Source of the DNA: Syngnathus acus
Taxonomy: Eukaryota; Chordata; Actinopteri; Syngnathiformes; Syngnathidae
Length of the DNA: 64,000 nt
Assembly: GCF_901709675.1 (NCBI RefSeq)
Contig: NC_051090.1
Location: forward strand, 11,417,342 to 11,481,341
Reading direction: 5' to 3'
How positions within the stretch are numbered: the stretch's first letter is position 1; each line of letters starts with the position of its first letter. The position numbers and the translations under genes were made by a program. Below are positions 1 through 28,109 of the stretch, in pieces. The notes beneath the pieces were generated by a model. The model ran no database searches. It was not told where the DNA came from and saw nothing but the letters and a program-made list of their open reading frames with translations.

Positions 1-600
1 TTTTTTTATTTTTGTCAAGTCAAGTCACAAGTCTCGAGTCGACTCGAGTCCAAGTCACAGTGACTCGAGTCCCCATCTCTGGTAATAAACCCTTGAGTGA
101 AGCTCGTTGGAACAGTGCCCTTTTCAATACTTTCATTATAAACCCGTTGGAAGAATGGAGCTAACTGAGAAGAGAAGGATTTGTAAAATTCTGCAACCAA
201 ACCATCTATTCCTGGAGCCTTATTATTTTTAAGGAGCTCAATATGTTTTCGAGCCTCCTTTTCAGTGAGTGAGCGCTCACAATAAAGTTGGTCTGTTTTA
301 TAGTTTTTACATTGTCTACAAGATTGATAAATCGGTTTGAGACTTTTTAATTATAGTTTGATTAATATAGTTTGGAGTAGAAGTTGCAACAAAAGTGTGA
401 GATAATTTTGTAATCACTAATAACGGTACTATTTATATTCAGTTATGAATTGTATTACATTTAGATATGTGTTTCTCTAATCTGAAAAAATATGCGGAAT
501 TCTGCTCGCCTTCCTCTATCCATCTTTTCCACGAACGAACAAAGGCCGCTTCAGCCTTTGACTGTTGCATTTTCCAAATGACAATCGTGGCGTCATCAAG
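1..600 (-). mobile_element. L1-like LINE ORF2 fragment, degenerate
   Basis: Read on the minus strand, two stretches look like a LINE reverse transcriptase. Positions about 15-300 give the RT entry region (KNNKAPGIDG followed by VAEFYKSF), and about 445-575 give the upstream segment with [19 protein letters not shown], typical of L1/Tx1-type ORF2. The two parts are not in one open frame and no complete ORF survives, so this is a dead fragment. The first 75 bases carry GACTCGAGTCC-like repeats that may be a separate repeat. The right boundary is uncertain; the fragment appears to end within about 100 bases of the lonp1 start codon. Confidence 0.7.
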
Positions 601-649
601 CTTGGCCGGATGTTGGAGAGACACGCGCTGTGGAAAGCTCCAGACAAAC

Positions 650-6338
<5,689 letters not shown>

Positions 6339-6719
6339 GCGCCGAGTGCATGTCACGTCCACTCGGTCCGGTTTGGCGGACAGTGCCACGGCCGAAGCGC
6401 CCGCCACCGACGGACCGACGACAAGCTGGGATGAGCACAGGAGGGGATGTCGCCGGTCTGCTGCCAGCCAGCCTGGCCAGCCGTGGCTGCCATGTTGCTT
6501 GCTGCGGACAAACACTTTGATAGATGATTATAATTATTTTTATTTTATATTATTGTCAATGTATGCTTGAGTAAAAAATGCAGTATAAAATTTATGATGA
6601 AGACAAAATGCTAATCTCATTCTATTACAAGGTTACCACTGACCTGTTTTTTTAAAATAATTTCCTAAAGATCTTGCACTTTCATACAAGAAATTTCAGA
6701 TTAATTACAAATAGTGCAC
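6339..6719. other. lonp1 3' flank
   Basis: This holds the lonp1 3' UTR and flank. It becomes AT-rich after about 6520. I see no canonical AATAAA at a convincing distance, so the 3' end is not placed. Confidence 0.4.
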
Positions 6720-7700
6720 ATTCAGAATGGAGACAAATTTTCCAGGGGGTTATTCACAGTATTCACAGACACGCGCTGGCAACACAGGAATGACAAAAAC
6801 AATTGCAATTTGTGGCGAAATTGTGTGTGAAGGTGAAAAAGGTGAATAAATACTTGGGGAATGATACAGAATGATGTATAAAGTTGGAATGGGTTGAATC
6901 GGTCAAATAATGTAGCAATTAGAAGGGAAAAACAAAATTTTGTAGAATTTGGTATGAATTTCAAAGTTGAAAATTTGGAATTTTTGGTAAGTGGGAAGTT
7001 TCGGAATAGTTAGTCATAAGATGAACAGTTTAAAGTTTGAACGGGTTGAATTGGTTGAAACGTAGAAATTAGAAGGGAGAAATTAAATGTGTGGAATTTT
7101 GCGTGAATTTTAAAAGTGAAAATGAAAATCTTTAATCGTAAGTTTTGAAATAGGTAGGCACAAGATGAACAATTTAAAGTTGGAACAGGTTATATCGGTT
7201 GAGATTCGAAATTAGAAGAGAAAAATTAAATTAAGTAAAATAATACGGGAAATTTTAAGGTGAAATTGTGACATTTTTGAAACGTGGCAGTTTTAGAAAT
7301 GTTCAGAATCCTCCCCAATGTGATTGGAATGTGCTAAATGATGTGAATTTCAAACGGGAATGATTTAAATGTTGAATGTGCCATAAAGAATGAATGGGGA
7401 AAATTCAATGTAAATTTTGCAAAAACGGAAAATTTCGGAATGAGAAAAATGCAAGCACTCCTCACGTGAATATTTGGAATATGTCAAAAGTGGAATGAAG
7501 TGAATCGGATAAATTATGTGGAAGTAGTAGCAGGGCAAAAAAGTGAGGAGAATATAAGAGAAGAAGCAGATGAATATTTGAAAATTTGCGAATTTTGCGA
7601 AAACTGAACATTTTTTGAATGATATAATGCAAGCACTCGTGTGAATATTTGGAATATGTCAAAAGTGGAATGAAATGAATCATGAATTATGTGGAAGGAT
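6720..7700. repeat. Diverged AT-rich tandem repeats
   Basis: The region consists of loosely repeated units of about 130-150 bases. Each contains a version of 'AAAGTTGGAACGGGTTGAAT', then 'AAATTAGAAGGGAGAAATTA', then 'GTGAATTT...AAAGATGAAC'. Three diverged units are visible between about 6870 and 7300. A more recent duplication is seen at about 7452-7525 versus 7628-7698, both with TGAATATTTGGAATATGTC followed by AAAAGTGGAATGAA. No coding potential is convincing here. Confidence 0.6.
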
Positions 7701-8220
7701 AAAATAGATGAAGCAGAAGAATAAAGTGAATGTGTAGAATAACATTATTCTTCGCCTTCACACTAATTAAACATTTTCAGATAGAAATGCAAACAACAGC
7801 CATGCTGCAAGAAAGAAACGCTGCAATGACAAACAGGAAGTGGAAGCAAACTTACGAGCCACAAAAAAGACAAGGCAAAAGAAAAAGGCTGCAAATCGCA
7901 AAAACATGCCCAAGCCCAAAGCAGTTGCATGGCAAGAAAGACATTTGCTGCAAGTTTACGCCACCGAACGGAAGTGCGGCACCACTAGGGAGCGCGACTG
8001 GAAAGGACAGACCAGCGGGCCAACAACTAATCATTATTACATTAATAGACAACTTTGACAAGGGATTAATTGTTTGGCACCGTTGCTGAACTCAAAATTG
8101 ATTTCTGACCAAACTATGAACTGAATCATAGTCAATTTAGATTTGTGCATTCTCTGTGCAGTCAATGTGAAATATTGTTATTTTTCAGTAAAGGTGGGAA
8201 AATTGAGTGATTTTTATCCG
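7701..8220. other. Unassigned intergenic DNA
   Basis: There is no gene. Around 7733-7770 a 'TGTGTAGAATAAC' motif and a 'GCCTTCACAC' motif sit close together, and the same pair recurs near 54.2-54.3 kb, so this is probably a fragment of a dispersed repeat. The rest shows nothing I can name. Confidence 0.35.
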
Positions 8221-8370
8221 ATTAATCCATCCATCCATTTTCTATACTGCTTGTCCCCACGGGGGTCGCGGGCGTGCTGGAGCCTCTCCCACCGGTCATC
8301 GGGCAGTAGGCGGGGGACACTCAGAGCGTTGCCAGCCAATCGCAGGGCACACAGAGACGAACAACCATTC
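8221..8370. repeat. Dispersed teleost repeat (copy 1)
   Basis: Starts with a (CCAT)n-like stretch and TTTTCTATACTGCTTGTCC, then CCACGGGGGTCGCGGGCGTG and CAGTAGGCGGGGGACAC, ending in GGGCACACAGAGACGAACAA. The same sequence recurs at 29030-29157, and related repeats are abundant in percomorph genomes. No terminal features or ORF are visible. Confidence 0.65.
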
Positions 8371-8649
8371 ACATTGTTAGTACACCTATGGCAGACAGTA
8401 AAATGCCAATTAATCAGTCCAATACAAAGCTTTTGAACTTTAATTGTGAACACGTTCTTTTATTTATCGTCATAACAGATGCATAATAATAAACATGATC
8501 CAACACAGAAATAATCATTGCGAAATACAATCCACACACTACAAAAGTGTTCTTTTAAATAGCGTACATTTCCCTTTATAGTGCACTGCCTGAAAAGCGC
8601 GTATAAGCGCGTGCGTGTGCGGTTGCCCCTGGTGACGCGTCTCGAGCTC

Positions 8650-9063
8650 GCTCGCCCCCGCCCCTCCACTGTGTTGCCACTCGGGCCCCGATTGGCCGGA
8701 TAGAGTTTAGCGCCGCATACGATTGGCCAGATTGGCCGTCGATCAAGTGGATGGGCTATATTTAGCTGATTGCATTATCAGCTCAGGTTTGAGCCTGCTG
8801 CTACAGTGAGCCAAGCGCCGCGACGCACGCCAAAGTGTACAGAAGCGCATTTCCAGTACAACCTCGTTTTCGGCAGCATTTGGACATCAGCGAGCAGGCG
8901 AGCGGCCACCTGGCTCCTGGCTAGCTCACGTCACGGCTAGCTAACACCACGGCTAGCTAACACAGACAGCACCTCTGTCCTCCGAGCTTTTCTGAAACCT
9001 TCGCGGGACGATTCGCCAGAGAGGGAGACAGCGAACGACTGGGAGAGAGGCCACAGAGGAGCC
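8650..9063 (+). promoter_or_regulatory. pde6d promoter and 5' UTR
   Basis: A GC-rich segment upstream of the pde6d start. It holds a GC box (CGCCCCCGCCCCT, about 8653-8666), three inverted CCAAT boxes (ATTGG at 8691, 8722 and 8731) and a TATA-like CTATATTTAG at 8757. Transcription probably starts around 8780-8830. The UTR contains an imperfect tandem repeat of GGCTAGCTAACACCAC at about 8920-8962. The boundaries are inferred. Confidence 0.6.
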
Positions 9064-12491
<3,428 letters not shown>

Positions 12492-14160
12492 CGTCCTCCA
12501 CAGTCCCGCCATCGTCGTCTCGTCCCGCCCCACCGCCAAGGAAGAAGGCCACACGCTCTGCGACGCGGACCCGACCGGCACCGGGGGAGCGCAAGCGGCG
12601 TCTGTTTGTGACCGCAACTACACGAGCACTGATCCCAAGTCAGCCAGCCGCTCGCTCCTCTTGTGCGTTGAACCAACAAACGAAGCTTTCTGTGTTTGCT
12701 CGCATTCACTCAGGAACCAAAATGCTTTCACAAACTCTCTCGGAGCTCGTCCCGCATCTTGTAGATCAGCGCACCTGCTGGGGCGGCTCTGTGATTTGTT
12801 TCCTTTTGGAAAAGACAAGACACCATGCAAACATCGGGCGCGGGGGCGTATAATGCACAGCCCGCGTATAGTTTGCTAGAGTTCCATCCCCCCCCCCGCT
12901 CCTCAGATTAGAAAATGCTTGTTTGTGTTTAATTGAACGTTTGATTTTGAAAAGCACAACTGGCTGACTGATAATATTCAATCATCCCATGTACTCTTTG
13001 TCCAAAAACGAGTAGAAAGAAGTGTATATATTCATTTTTTTTAAATGCATTTTACTCTATTTTTTTTCCAATTGTAAGCAATAAGATATGAAGAAACGTA
13101 AGGACCCCTTAAACCCCCAGTTTATTTGCAGTAGAGGTGTCCTTTTTACTTGCAAATTTGGCTATTTACTGATTTTTTTTGGGGCGAGAGTGGGCACATT
13201 ATTTCCAGTTATAAATGGAAAACACCTGGCTTCAAATTATTATCCACCCAATACTGTATTTGTTCATGTTTATTTATGAGGAACATTAGGAGATCTTTTG
13301 ATGAGACCCTTGTGTCTTTCTAGAGCCCTAAAATTTGCCCACACCTGATATATGATGAACAAAACAAAATATTTGAGGAGACTTGTGAAGTGTGAAGTGG
13401 CCTTGAGGTTTAGGGCCAATCCAATGTCAACTGACCTTTTTTGTCAGCCAGGTGTGGGTTTGAATTTGTGTTCACTCGTCATATGACACATCCATATGAC
13501 CGGGACTGGATCGTCATGTTCCATAGTGTTGTTATGCTCCATTCCCAGCCAGTCATTGTTCTTTTGTTTTGTTTTTCCTTAGCTGCTACGTCATCCATGT
13601 AATATAGACTTGTTTTAATAAGACTGAACTTGTGGATTAAAACCATCTTGTTGTAATACATGTCATTGCACATGTCTTTGCTCGTTATTTTACGCATGAA
13701 AAAGTCGAGATTTAAAAAAAAAAAAAAAAAATTTGATGGTGAAGTTAAAAGTGCCCATGCCTGTCCCTCTAATCATCTTTCCTCATCGAAATGCATTTGA
13801 ATGCAATTTTTCTTTTCCATCCTGTGCACCCAAAATATATATTTAGCACGATTGCTTGTATAAACTGGACTTCACGGTCGAAAAACACCGTGACATTTGC
13901 TCTCCACATGACCTGCCAACGAGGAATGTACCGTCTCATCGGTGATGTTTATCAAAGCAGCGCCACAAACTGACGTCCTTCCTCTGCAAAGAAACAAATG
14001 CGAATATGCTGAGTATGAGTGTGTCTGGTTGTGTACACGTAATATATGATCAAAGTTTGACATAGACCAAACCTACGCCCTTGCATGGACCCCATTGTTT
14101 GTCCGGAGGATGACATTAGGAAGGCGCAGGTTAACAGAGTATAGAAAATGGATGGATGGA
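12492..14160. other. pde6d 3' flank and spacer
   Basis: Holds the pde6d 3' UTR and AT-rich spacer. There is an A-run at about 13713-13730, and a GATGGATGGATG microsatellite at about 14148-14160 marks the edge of the LINE. No gene, RNA gene or clear poly(A) signal could be placed. Confidence 0.4.
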
Positions 14161-14239
14161 TGTTAGCAGTGTTCTTGGACATTGTAAAGGCGTTTGACAT
14201 GCTGTGGACGGATGGGCTTCTAATTAAATTACACCAGTT

Positions 14240-14516
14240 AAAGTCACAATGATCGTCATCACACACACATCTGGGTGTGGTGAAATTTGTCCTCTGCATT
14301 TAACCCATCCCCGTGTGATTTTGATCCATCCCCTGGGGGAGAGGGGAGCGCAGCAGTGCCGCGCTCAGGAATCATTTGGTGATCTAATCCCCTAATTCCA
14401 ACCCTTAATGCTGAGTGCCAAGCAAGGAGGCAATGGGTCCCATTTTTTATAGTCTTTGGTATGACCCGGCCGGGGTTTGAACCCACAACCTTCCAGTCTC
14501 TACCACTAGGCCACTG
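14240..14516 (-). mobile_element. tRNA-derived SINE inserted in the LINE
   Basis: On the minus strand the element begins with a tRNA-like head: box A TGGCCTAGTGG and box B GGTTCAAACCC. A conserved body follows (TCATACCAAAGACTATAAAA), then a tail with CACACCCAGATGTGTGTGTG and GATCATTGTGACTTT. A short duplication, AGTT, lies on both sides (14236-14239 and 14517-14520). Removing the element restores the LINE reading HQL-GIKGRM in frame, which proves the insertion and its exact ends. Confidence 0.88.
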
Positions 14517-15239
14517 AGTTGGGCATTAAGGGGCGAATGCTACAGTGGGTAAAGGCATTTCTGTCTGATAGATTGATCACGGTGAAAGTGGATGGGACCT
14601 TGAGTGATTGCTATCGAGTGGATAATGGTACCCCGCAAGGGAGTATTGTTCGCTCTTTACTGTTTTCCATCATGGTTAACGGGATGGTCAAGGACATTCA
14701 AAGCTATACTGGCGTTGTTTGCGGATGACGGGGCAATTTGGAAAAGGGGTATAAATATAGATTACATTATGACTAAGATGCAGGAAGCCCTAGCTACAAT
14801 ACAAGAGTAGGGCCTTAGGTGGGGCTTCAGAATATCAGAGGACAAGACTAAGTCTGGACTGTTTAATAAAAAAATGAGGGTGGACCTAAAATTAAGACTA
14901 GCTGGTAAAGAGTTGGAGATTCTTCTTCTTATCGTGGCTACGAGGCAGTTAGTTACAGGCTTGGCTACATGTGGTTCAGCCACAGCTGAACACATTTCTG
15001 TCCCTTCTCGTTAAACTCTGCTAAATCCGATGCTGTGCAGAGATGTTCCAGCAGGGGGCATATGAGGAGGTGTTGCATGGTCTGTGGTTCAGTGCCACAG
15101 TCACACTCAGTGTTCCGATCATCCAGATGTCCCCATTTGGCGAGAGTGACTTTTGCACGTCCAACACCAGATCTTAGTCTATTTAGGCATTTCCACATTG
15201 CGTAGTTGGTGTCTGCTCCTGAGGGCATTGCCTCGCTTG

Positions 15240-16000
15240 TAGGGGTGTAACGATTCATCGATACACATCGATTAATCGATATAATGCTCTACGATTTATT
15301 GGCATCGATGCTAAACGTAAACATCGATTTATATCGCCGTGTTTGACCTCGGACATTAGACGCGACTTTATTTTGAAATCCAGTTCATTGTTGCTTGCTT
15401 CCTCTTTCCGGGAGCAGTACGCGGCGTGTTGTGTTGTGAGCAGAGCAGGCACGTGAAAGGGGAGCCGACAACTACGCGGCTCCTGGGCTGGTGCTATGGC
15501 TAGTGTCCAAGAAGACGAGGAAATTCGCTCCCCTTCGGGCTTCAAGTCATTCGTTTGGAAGCACTTTGGATTCCAAAGAAAAGATGGCTCAACGGACAAT
15601 TAAAATTATTGTAAATAAATAGTTCAGTAATGCACTTTAAAGTTAATGGTATTACAAAAAAAGAAAGAATATTCATTTTTCTTTACTTATATGAGAAAAA
15701 ATATAGGAATTTGATCAAGTTCAGTGTTAAAATAAGCACTTTGTATACTACAATACTCTTGTAATTTCCTAAATAAAGAGTTTGCAGTACCTTGTTGATT
15801 TTGCGTATGAATTGTTATAAATCAGGATATTGTTCTATATTTTTTATTTAAAAAAAATATATATATCGATCGTGGAGCACTATATCGTGATGTATCGTGA
15901 ATGAATCACAGCAGGCTTTAAGATATCGGCAAATATCGTATCGCGCTTCTTTGTATCGATATGATATCGTATCGTGACAAACCCGCGATTTACACCCCTA
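15240..16000 (+). mobile_element. Non-autonomous hAT element, 8-bp TSD CTCGCTTG
   Basis: Ends in inverted TAGGGGTGTAA / TTACACCCCTA and is flanked on both sides by CTCGCTTG (15232-15239 and 16001-16008), a perfect 8-bp duplication as hAT transposases make. The length is 761 bases. Subterminal regions are dense in ATCGAT/ATATCG palindromes. A short remnant of a BED-zinc-finger transposase start survives inside (15496-15603); the rest of the transposase is deleted. Confidence 0.92.
15496..15603 (+). pseudogene. Remnant BED-finger start of a hAT transposase
   Basis: A 35-codon frame from ATG at 15496 to TAA at 15601 contains SFVWKHFGFQRKDGSTDN, which resembles the first half of a BED zinc finger (S-x-VWKHFGF-x-x-x-DG) of ZBED/hAT transposases. 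The zinc-binding Cys/His residues and the catalytic domain are missing. This is an internal-deletion relic, not a functional gene. Confidence 0.6.
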
Positions 16001-16161
16001 CTCGCTTGCCTTAAGCTCCATTGTAGTTTCTGGTGGAAGATTGTCAAGTCTTTCTTCCCACCGAGTGACTCTTTCACTGCCTATGCAGTTGGAGATGATT
16101 GAGACTTAAGTTACTTAAGTTAAGTATCTGGGGCTATGGTTTGATAGAACTTTATCTCATT

Positions 16162-16365
16162 CTGACTTTAAAGTGAGAATTACCACTTTCTGACTTTTAA
16201 GTCAGAATTCTGGGAATAAAGTCAGAATCCTGACTTTAATGTGGGAATTCTGACGAATAAAGTCAGAATTATGACTTTAAAGTCAGAATTATGACTTCTC
16301 AGAATTAAAGTGGGAATTCTGACTTTAAAGTCAAAATTCTGAGAAAAAAAGGCAGAATCCTGTCA
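16162..16365. repeat. Palindromic 'AAAGTCAGAATTCTGACTTT' minisatellite
   Basis: About ten imperfect copies of the self-complementary motif GTCAGAATTCTGAC, joined by AAAG/TTTA or AATAAA spacers. It lies at the point where the LINE coding sequence breaks off after DRTLSHSD, so it probably belongs to a separate insertion or local expansion. Confidence 0.75.
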
Positions 16366-17160
16366 CCCCACTTTTTTTCTCTTCACTGACCCTAATCCTC
16401 TTCCGTACTATTCAGACTGTACATTTTGCAAATGAAGTATATTTTGTAAACACATCCACGGTTGTGACGATCTGTGCTCCCATTGGACAGCAATGACCAG
16501 GGCGGCACACAGAGCACAGACTAGTGATGTGCATTCCAGTTCTTTTAGGTGAACTGAATCCTTAGAATCAGTTCACTCAAAAGATTCGTTCAAACGAATC
16601 GTTCAATGAATCCCTCCCTAACCCTACCCCCCCCCCCCCCCCCCCCACACACACACTGATACGTTTTTTTGTTTTGTTTTTTACATCCAGTGGAAACAAC
16701 CCATACACATCAAACAATACAACTACACAACCCCCCCAAATTATTATATATAATAATAATTGGCTCGGGTAATTAACACATTTCTTTCTATATACAACAC
16801 TTACACACTGATCCGTTGGCAACAGTCTCTCACCCGGTCGTGAACGGGAAATTGCGTCACTGACTTGTTCAAATTTCACCACACCCAGATGTGTGTGTGA
16901 CGATCATTGGGACTTTTGACTTTTAACTTTAATCTACGCTGTTTGTATTCACGCCTGAAGCGAACCACACTAGAGGTCGTTTGGAAGCGAACCGACCCCA
17001 CTTTAAAAAGTCGGTGGGTCTCGGTCCGTTTTTTTAATCTGCACCTGGATTTGTTTGCGTGTATTCACACCTGCATAAAAGTTCCGGACCAGCGTTAGAA
17101 TCGAACCCTGGTCCTTTTAAAGTGGACCAAACAGTCAGGTCTGAATACACCCTAAGATCT
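16366..17160. repeat. Mixed repeat block, including a SINE tail
   Basis: This contains GATTCGTTCAAACGAATCGTTCA (about 16582-16604), palindromic and like a DNA-transposon end; a C-run at about 16627-16646; a SINE 3' tail at 16872-16925 (CACACCCAGATGTGTGTGTG then CGATCATTGGGAC); and about 16945-17150 with similar sequences near both ends (TGTATTCACGCCTG and CTGAATACACCCT), possibly a MITE. No coding sequence. Confidence 0.45.
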
Positions 17161-17874
17161 CTTCTGCTGTAGTCCTTCCAACAATAGCCCCATGGATGTT
17201 TTCATGCCTAAATGTTGATCTGGAGCTACTGGAAGAGAAGCCGGTCTGTGCTGTTGATGCGGGTAGGGCTTTGGGTTTTGTATGTGAGAAATACGCAGAC
17301 ACAACTGTTGTCTATACGGACGGACGCGTCGAAAAACTTAGGCCTTAGGGTGGGAATAGCCTATGCTATTCCTAGCCTAAGGATTGCGGAGGCTAAACAT
17401 CTTAGTGATGGTCTGGCAATTTATACAGCACAGTTGCTGGCTATTTGGCAGGCAGTACGCTGGGTGAGTGACAGTAAAACGGTGAAAATGGTGATTGTGT
17501 TAGACTCCAGTACAGCCTTAACCAGCCTAAAATCCATGCATTCAGAAACTTGACAAAATCTAGTTTACAAGATATTGCAGCTGACTAATACTCTCACTAA
17601 CTTTGGTGCTTGTCTTATGTATGGGTCCCAGCCCATGTGGGAGTTAGAGGCAATGAGCTGGCTGATAAGCTTGCCAAGCAGGCTGCAAATAGGGCTTCTG
17701 TGGATATTGCGATTGGACACAGTAAGGCGGAAATAAGAAGTACAGTCAAGGCTGGAGCCAGGTGAAAGTGGCAATGCTTGTGGAATAGTGGAAATACAGG
17801 TCGCCATCACCATAACATCCAGGGTACAGTTGGTAGGGGAAGGTTCACCACCAGAAATACTGCAATTGAAAATG

Positions 17875-18315
17875 TCCTCTCGAGATCATTGGAATCAACC
17901 TCCCATCTATCCAAGACTTGTACCTGTCCAGGACCAGGAAACGTGCAAGGAACATCTCTACAGACCCTTCTCACCCAGGTTGCAGTCTGTTTGAACTACT
18001 CCCCTCCGGACGGCGTTATAGAGCTCGGTACGCCAAAACCAGCAGACACCGAGACAGCTTCTTCCCCCGGGCTGTTGCTCTGATGAACTCACACCACTCA
18101 TAGAGTCTCAGAGGCATTACTGTGCAATAACATCCTGCTCTTCACACCTTTTGAATTTGTCTACACTGTTTTGCCATTATTCACATGTCCTGAGTGTTGT
18201 TAGTCACCTATATGTTGAACAGAGGGTGTGTTTTACCGAAGTCAAATTCCTTGTTTGGCACGCTCAAACATGGCGAATAAAAAACTCTTGAATCTTGAAT
18301 CTCTTGAATCTTGAT
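17875..18315 (+). mobile_element. L2/Rex1-group LINE 3' end
   Basis: A frame gives the C-terminal LINE motif ELLPSGRRYRARYAKTSRHR followed by DSFFPRAVALMN. A short 3' UTR (GTCAAATTCCTTGTTTGGCA) and a CTTGAATCTTGAATC simple tail follow. Only the last ~440 bases are present (5' truncation). It interrupts the tail of the Nimb-like LINE. Confidence 0.7.
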
Positions 18316-18625
18316 TTGGCCACACAGCGCTGAATCGCTCACTGTATAGAAGTAAAAAAAAAACATGCCGATGGTTCCTGTCTATGTGGTGGCGCTCAAG
18401 CGACCGTAGACCACGTTATTATGAATTGTCCAACTTATCATCATGCCAGACAACTACCTTTCGCTCTGCTGCGAGAAAGACAGGTGGTCATTTCCCGACA
18501 GACCACACTTTCGCTTGGGACTACAGGCATTTATTACACCTACCTAGGTATCTGAGAACTACGGGTCTACTACACAGAATATAGAGCTATGGCTTTAAGC
18601 ATGGCTATGTATTTAAGATGGTAGC

Positions 18626-19431
18626 GGCAATGCTCAGTGAAAACCGCTATTACATACCAAAGAAGATAAGCGGAACAATGTCACGCGTGTTTGATGTTCT
18701 TACACGGACCTGTTTTGGGAGACACTGCAAGCTCGCCATTTAAAAAAAACCGTGCGTATTACGTACAGGGTCGTATTGTCGTGTGCATCTCGCGTCCATA
18801 GTTAGAACGTAACAGTCTGCGGAGTGTAACCGGGGGCGCGTTTTTACCTGGTGTGGCGTTACTTCGTCTGCGACCTGCAACCCTCTCAGAGTCGCCACTT
18901 GTGCTAACTGGGCTAAAGCTGAAACTATCGCCAGTAAGTGGCCGTTAAACTTTTGCGTCTGTCCCATTAACATTTCACCGTATGGTCTTCCGGAGTGTGT
19001 CCTTGGCCTACCGGCCGGGTTGCCGGGCTGGCGAACCGCCGAACCCGCAGACGAGCTCAACGAACCGGATTAGTGGCTGCATGCTAACCCTTTCCGGCCG
19101 GTCGCTACATTGCAAGACTACGCTTGTCAGAGTCTGCTGGCCGGTCTGACTATTTTGACATATTTTGTTTATGTCGCCATCGATGCGGTGTGCAAAACTT
19201 GAGTTGCCTTCAGCAGGCGAACAAGACCCGATTCGGCGGTTGGCGCTCAGGCCTCCTCAAACACTATCACAAACGCGCACCTACATTTACCAGCCACATT
19301 TCAATACCTATGCCGAGAAATTGTATTTGTTTCTCTTTGTTACTCTGCTCGCAGAACGTGAATGTGGATTTTTGGTCCAGTAAGATTTCAACCCCTTTTT
19401 ATTGCTATGTAGACCGAATCTGCTCAGGGCC
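18626..19431. other. Unassigned spacer
   Basis: GC-richer than its neighbours between about 18740 and 19100. A 106-codon open frame lies on the minus strand (18740-19060), but it lacks recognisable domains. It may be leftover transposon sequence. No host gene is visible. Confidence 0.3.
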
Positions 19432-19645
19432 CATTAAGTCAAAGTCTGCTTTATTGTCAATTTCTTCACATGCCAAGACACAAAGAGATCGAAATTACGT
19501 TCCCACTATCCCACGGTGACAAGACATAGTACACAATATACATAAAAGTAAACACAAAAAATAAAAACAAGGAGGCACAAACAATGAATAAATAAGAGTG
19601 ATGAATAAATAATAAATAAACAAATAACATAATAAATAAGAGGAG
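19432..19645 (-). mobile_element. LINE 3' end, truncated copy 1
   Basis: On the minus strand it ends with GACAATAAAGCAGACTTTGA, preceded by CGTAATTTCGATCTCTTTGT. The same 3' UTR recurs at 24540-24760 and 57020-57170, in the same orientation. Here only about 210 bases of the tail are present. Confidence 0.75.
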
Positions 19646-20023
19646 CATTACCAACCAATGCTGTGTCTATCAATATTTAATCTGCAGTGGCTATTATTTA
19701 CGTTATTTATTTGTTCAAGGTTCTATCATCTAAAATTTAGATTCTAAATAGTTCTAAATTGCCATAGATGATGTGCTGCGATTTTGATGCTTTGTCTGGG
19801 TATGATGAGGAGCAGCTAGACCGATTGCAAAGGCAGATTAGATTGGTGACCTAAACTGTACTGGTTTTAAGTGCGAATGGATCCAAAAATGCAACGTCCA
19901 CAAGTTGAGAGCAGTGCAGACAAGTGAAACTGGTAGTGTGTCGCTCTGTGTTTTCCGGGACCATGTTGGGACCAAGAGTAAAGAAAAAAGGACGCTACTT
20001 GTTGTCCCGCCAGCATCGTCGTC

Positions 20024-28054
<8,031 letters not shown>

Positions 28055-28097
28055 GTGGCACTCTGGCGTCGTCGCTCATCTTGTTGTCCCGCAGACC

Positions 28098-28103
28098 ATT
28101 AAA
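28098..28103 (+). terminator. nrdc poly(A) signal (ATTAAA)
   Basis: ATTAAA, 44 bases after the nrdc stop codon, followed by GTCTGTCCCC and T-rich DNA. It is the only good hexamer close to the stop and implies a very short 3' UTR. Confidence 0.6.
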
Positions 28104-28109
28104 AGGCTC

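Larger units (their letters stand above)
14925..16100 (-). mobile_element. Minus-strand LINE C-terminal fragment, split by a hAT element
   Basis: 14930-15231 and 16009-16090, read on the minus strand, join to a LINE C-terminal region. RVTRWEERLDNLPPETTMEL leads into EAMPSGADTNYAMWKCLNRL, then GVGRAKVTLAKWGHLDD and CDCGTEPQTMQHLLICPLLE, including a Cys/His cluster (C-x-C ... H ... C) found after the RT in such elements. The two halves are separated by the hAT element at 15240-16000. The whole fragment interrupts the plus-strand Nimb-like LINE between KLRLAGKELE and VKYLGLWF. Confidence 0.75.
14161..18625 (+). mobile_element. I-clade (Nimb-like) LINE, interrupted by nested insertions
   Basis: Plus-strand pieces read as one LINE. 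14163-14239 gives the RT block LAVFLDIVKAFDMLWTDGLL, and 14521-14920 continues it with GIKGRMLQWVKAFLSDR, a GTPQGS motif and a degenerate FADDGAIWKRG. About 16108-16161 continues it with VKYLGLWFDRTLSHSD. About 17165-17760 holds an RNase H domain (VVYTDG, then LSDGLAIYTAQLLAIWQAV, then VPAHVGV-like and ELADKLAKQA-like residues across frameshifts). About 17770-17870 and 18340-18620 hold the C-terminal tail. An RNase H after the RT is typical of the I/Nimb group. The coding frames are broken by frameshifts and stops, and the segments between are later insertions. The element is inactive. Confidence 0.75.

Noticed and set aside
18740-19060. 106-codon minus-strand frame as a possible gene
   Set aside because: No recognised motif, no promoter or splice context, and it sits in transposon-rich DNA; kept only as unassigned spacer.
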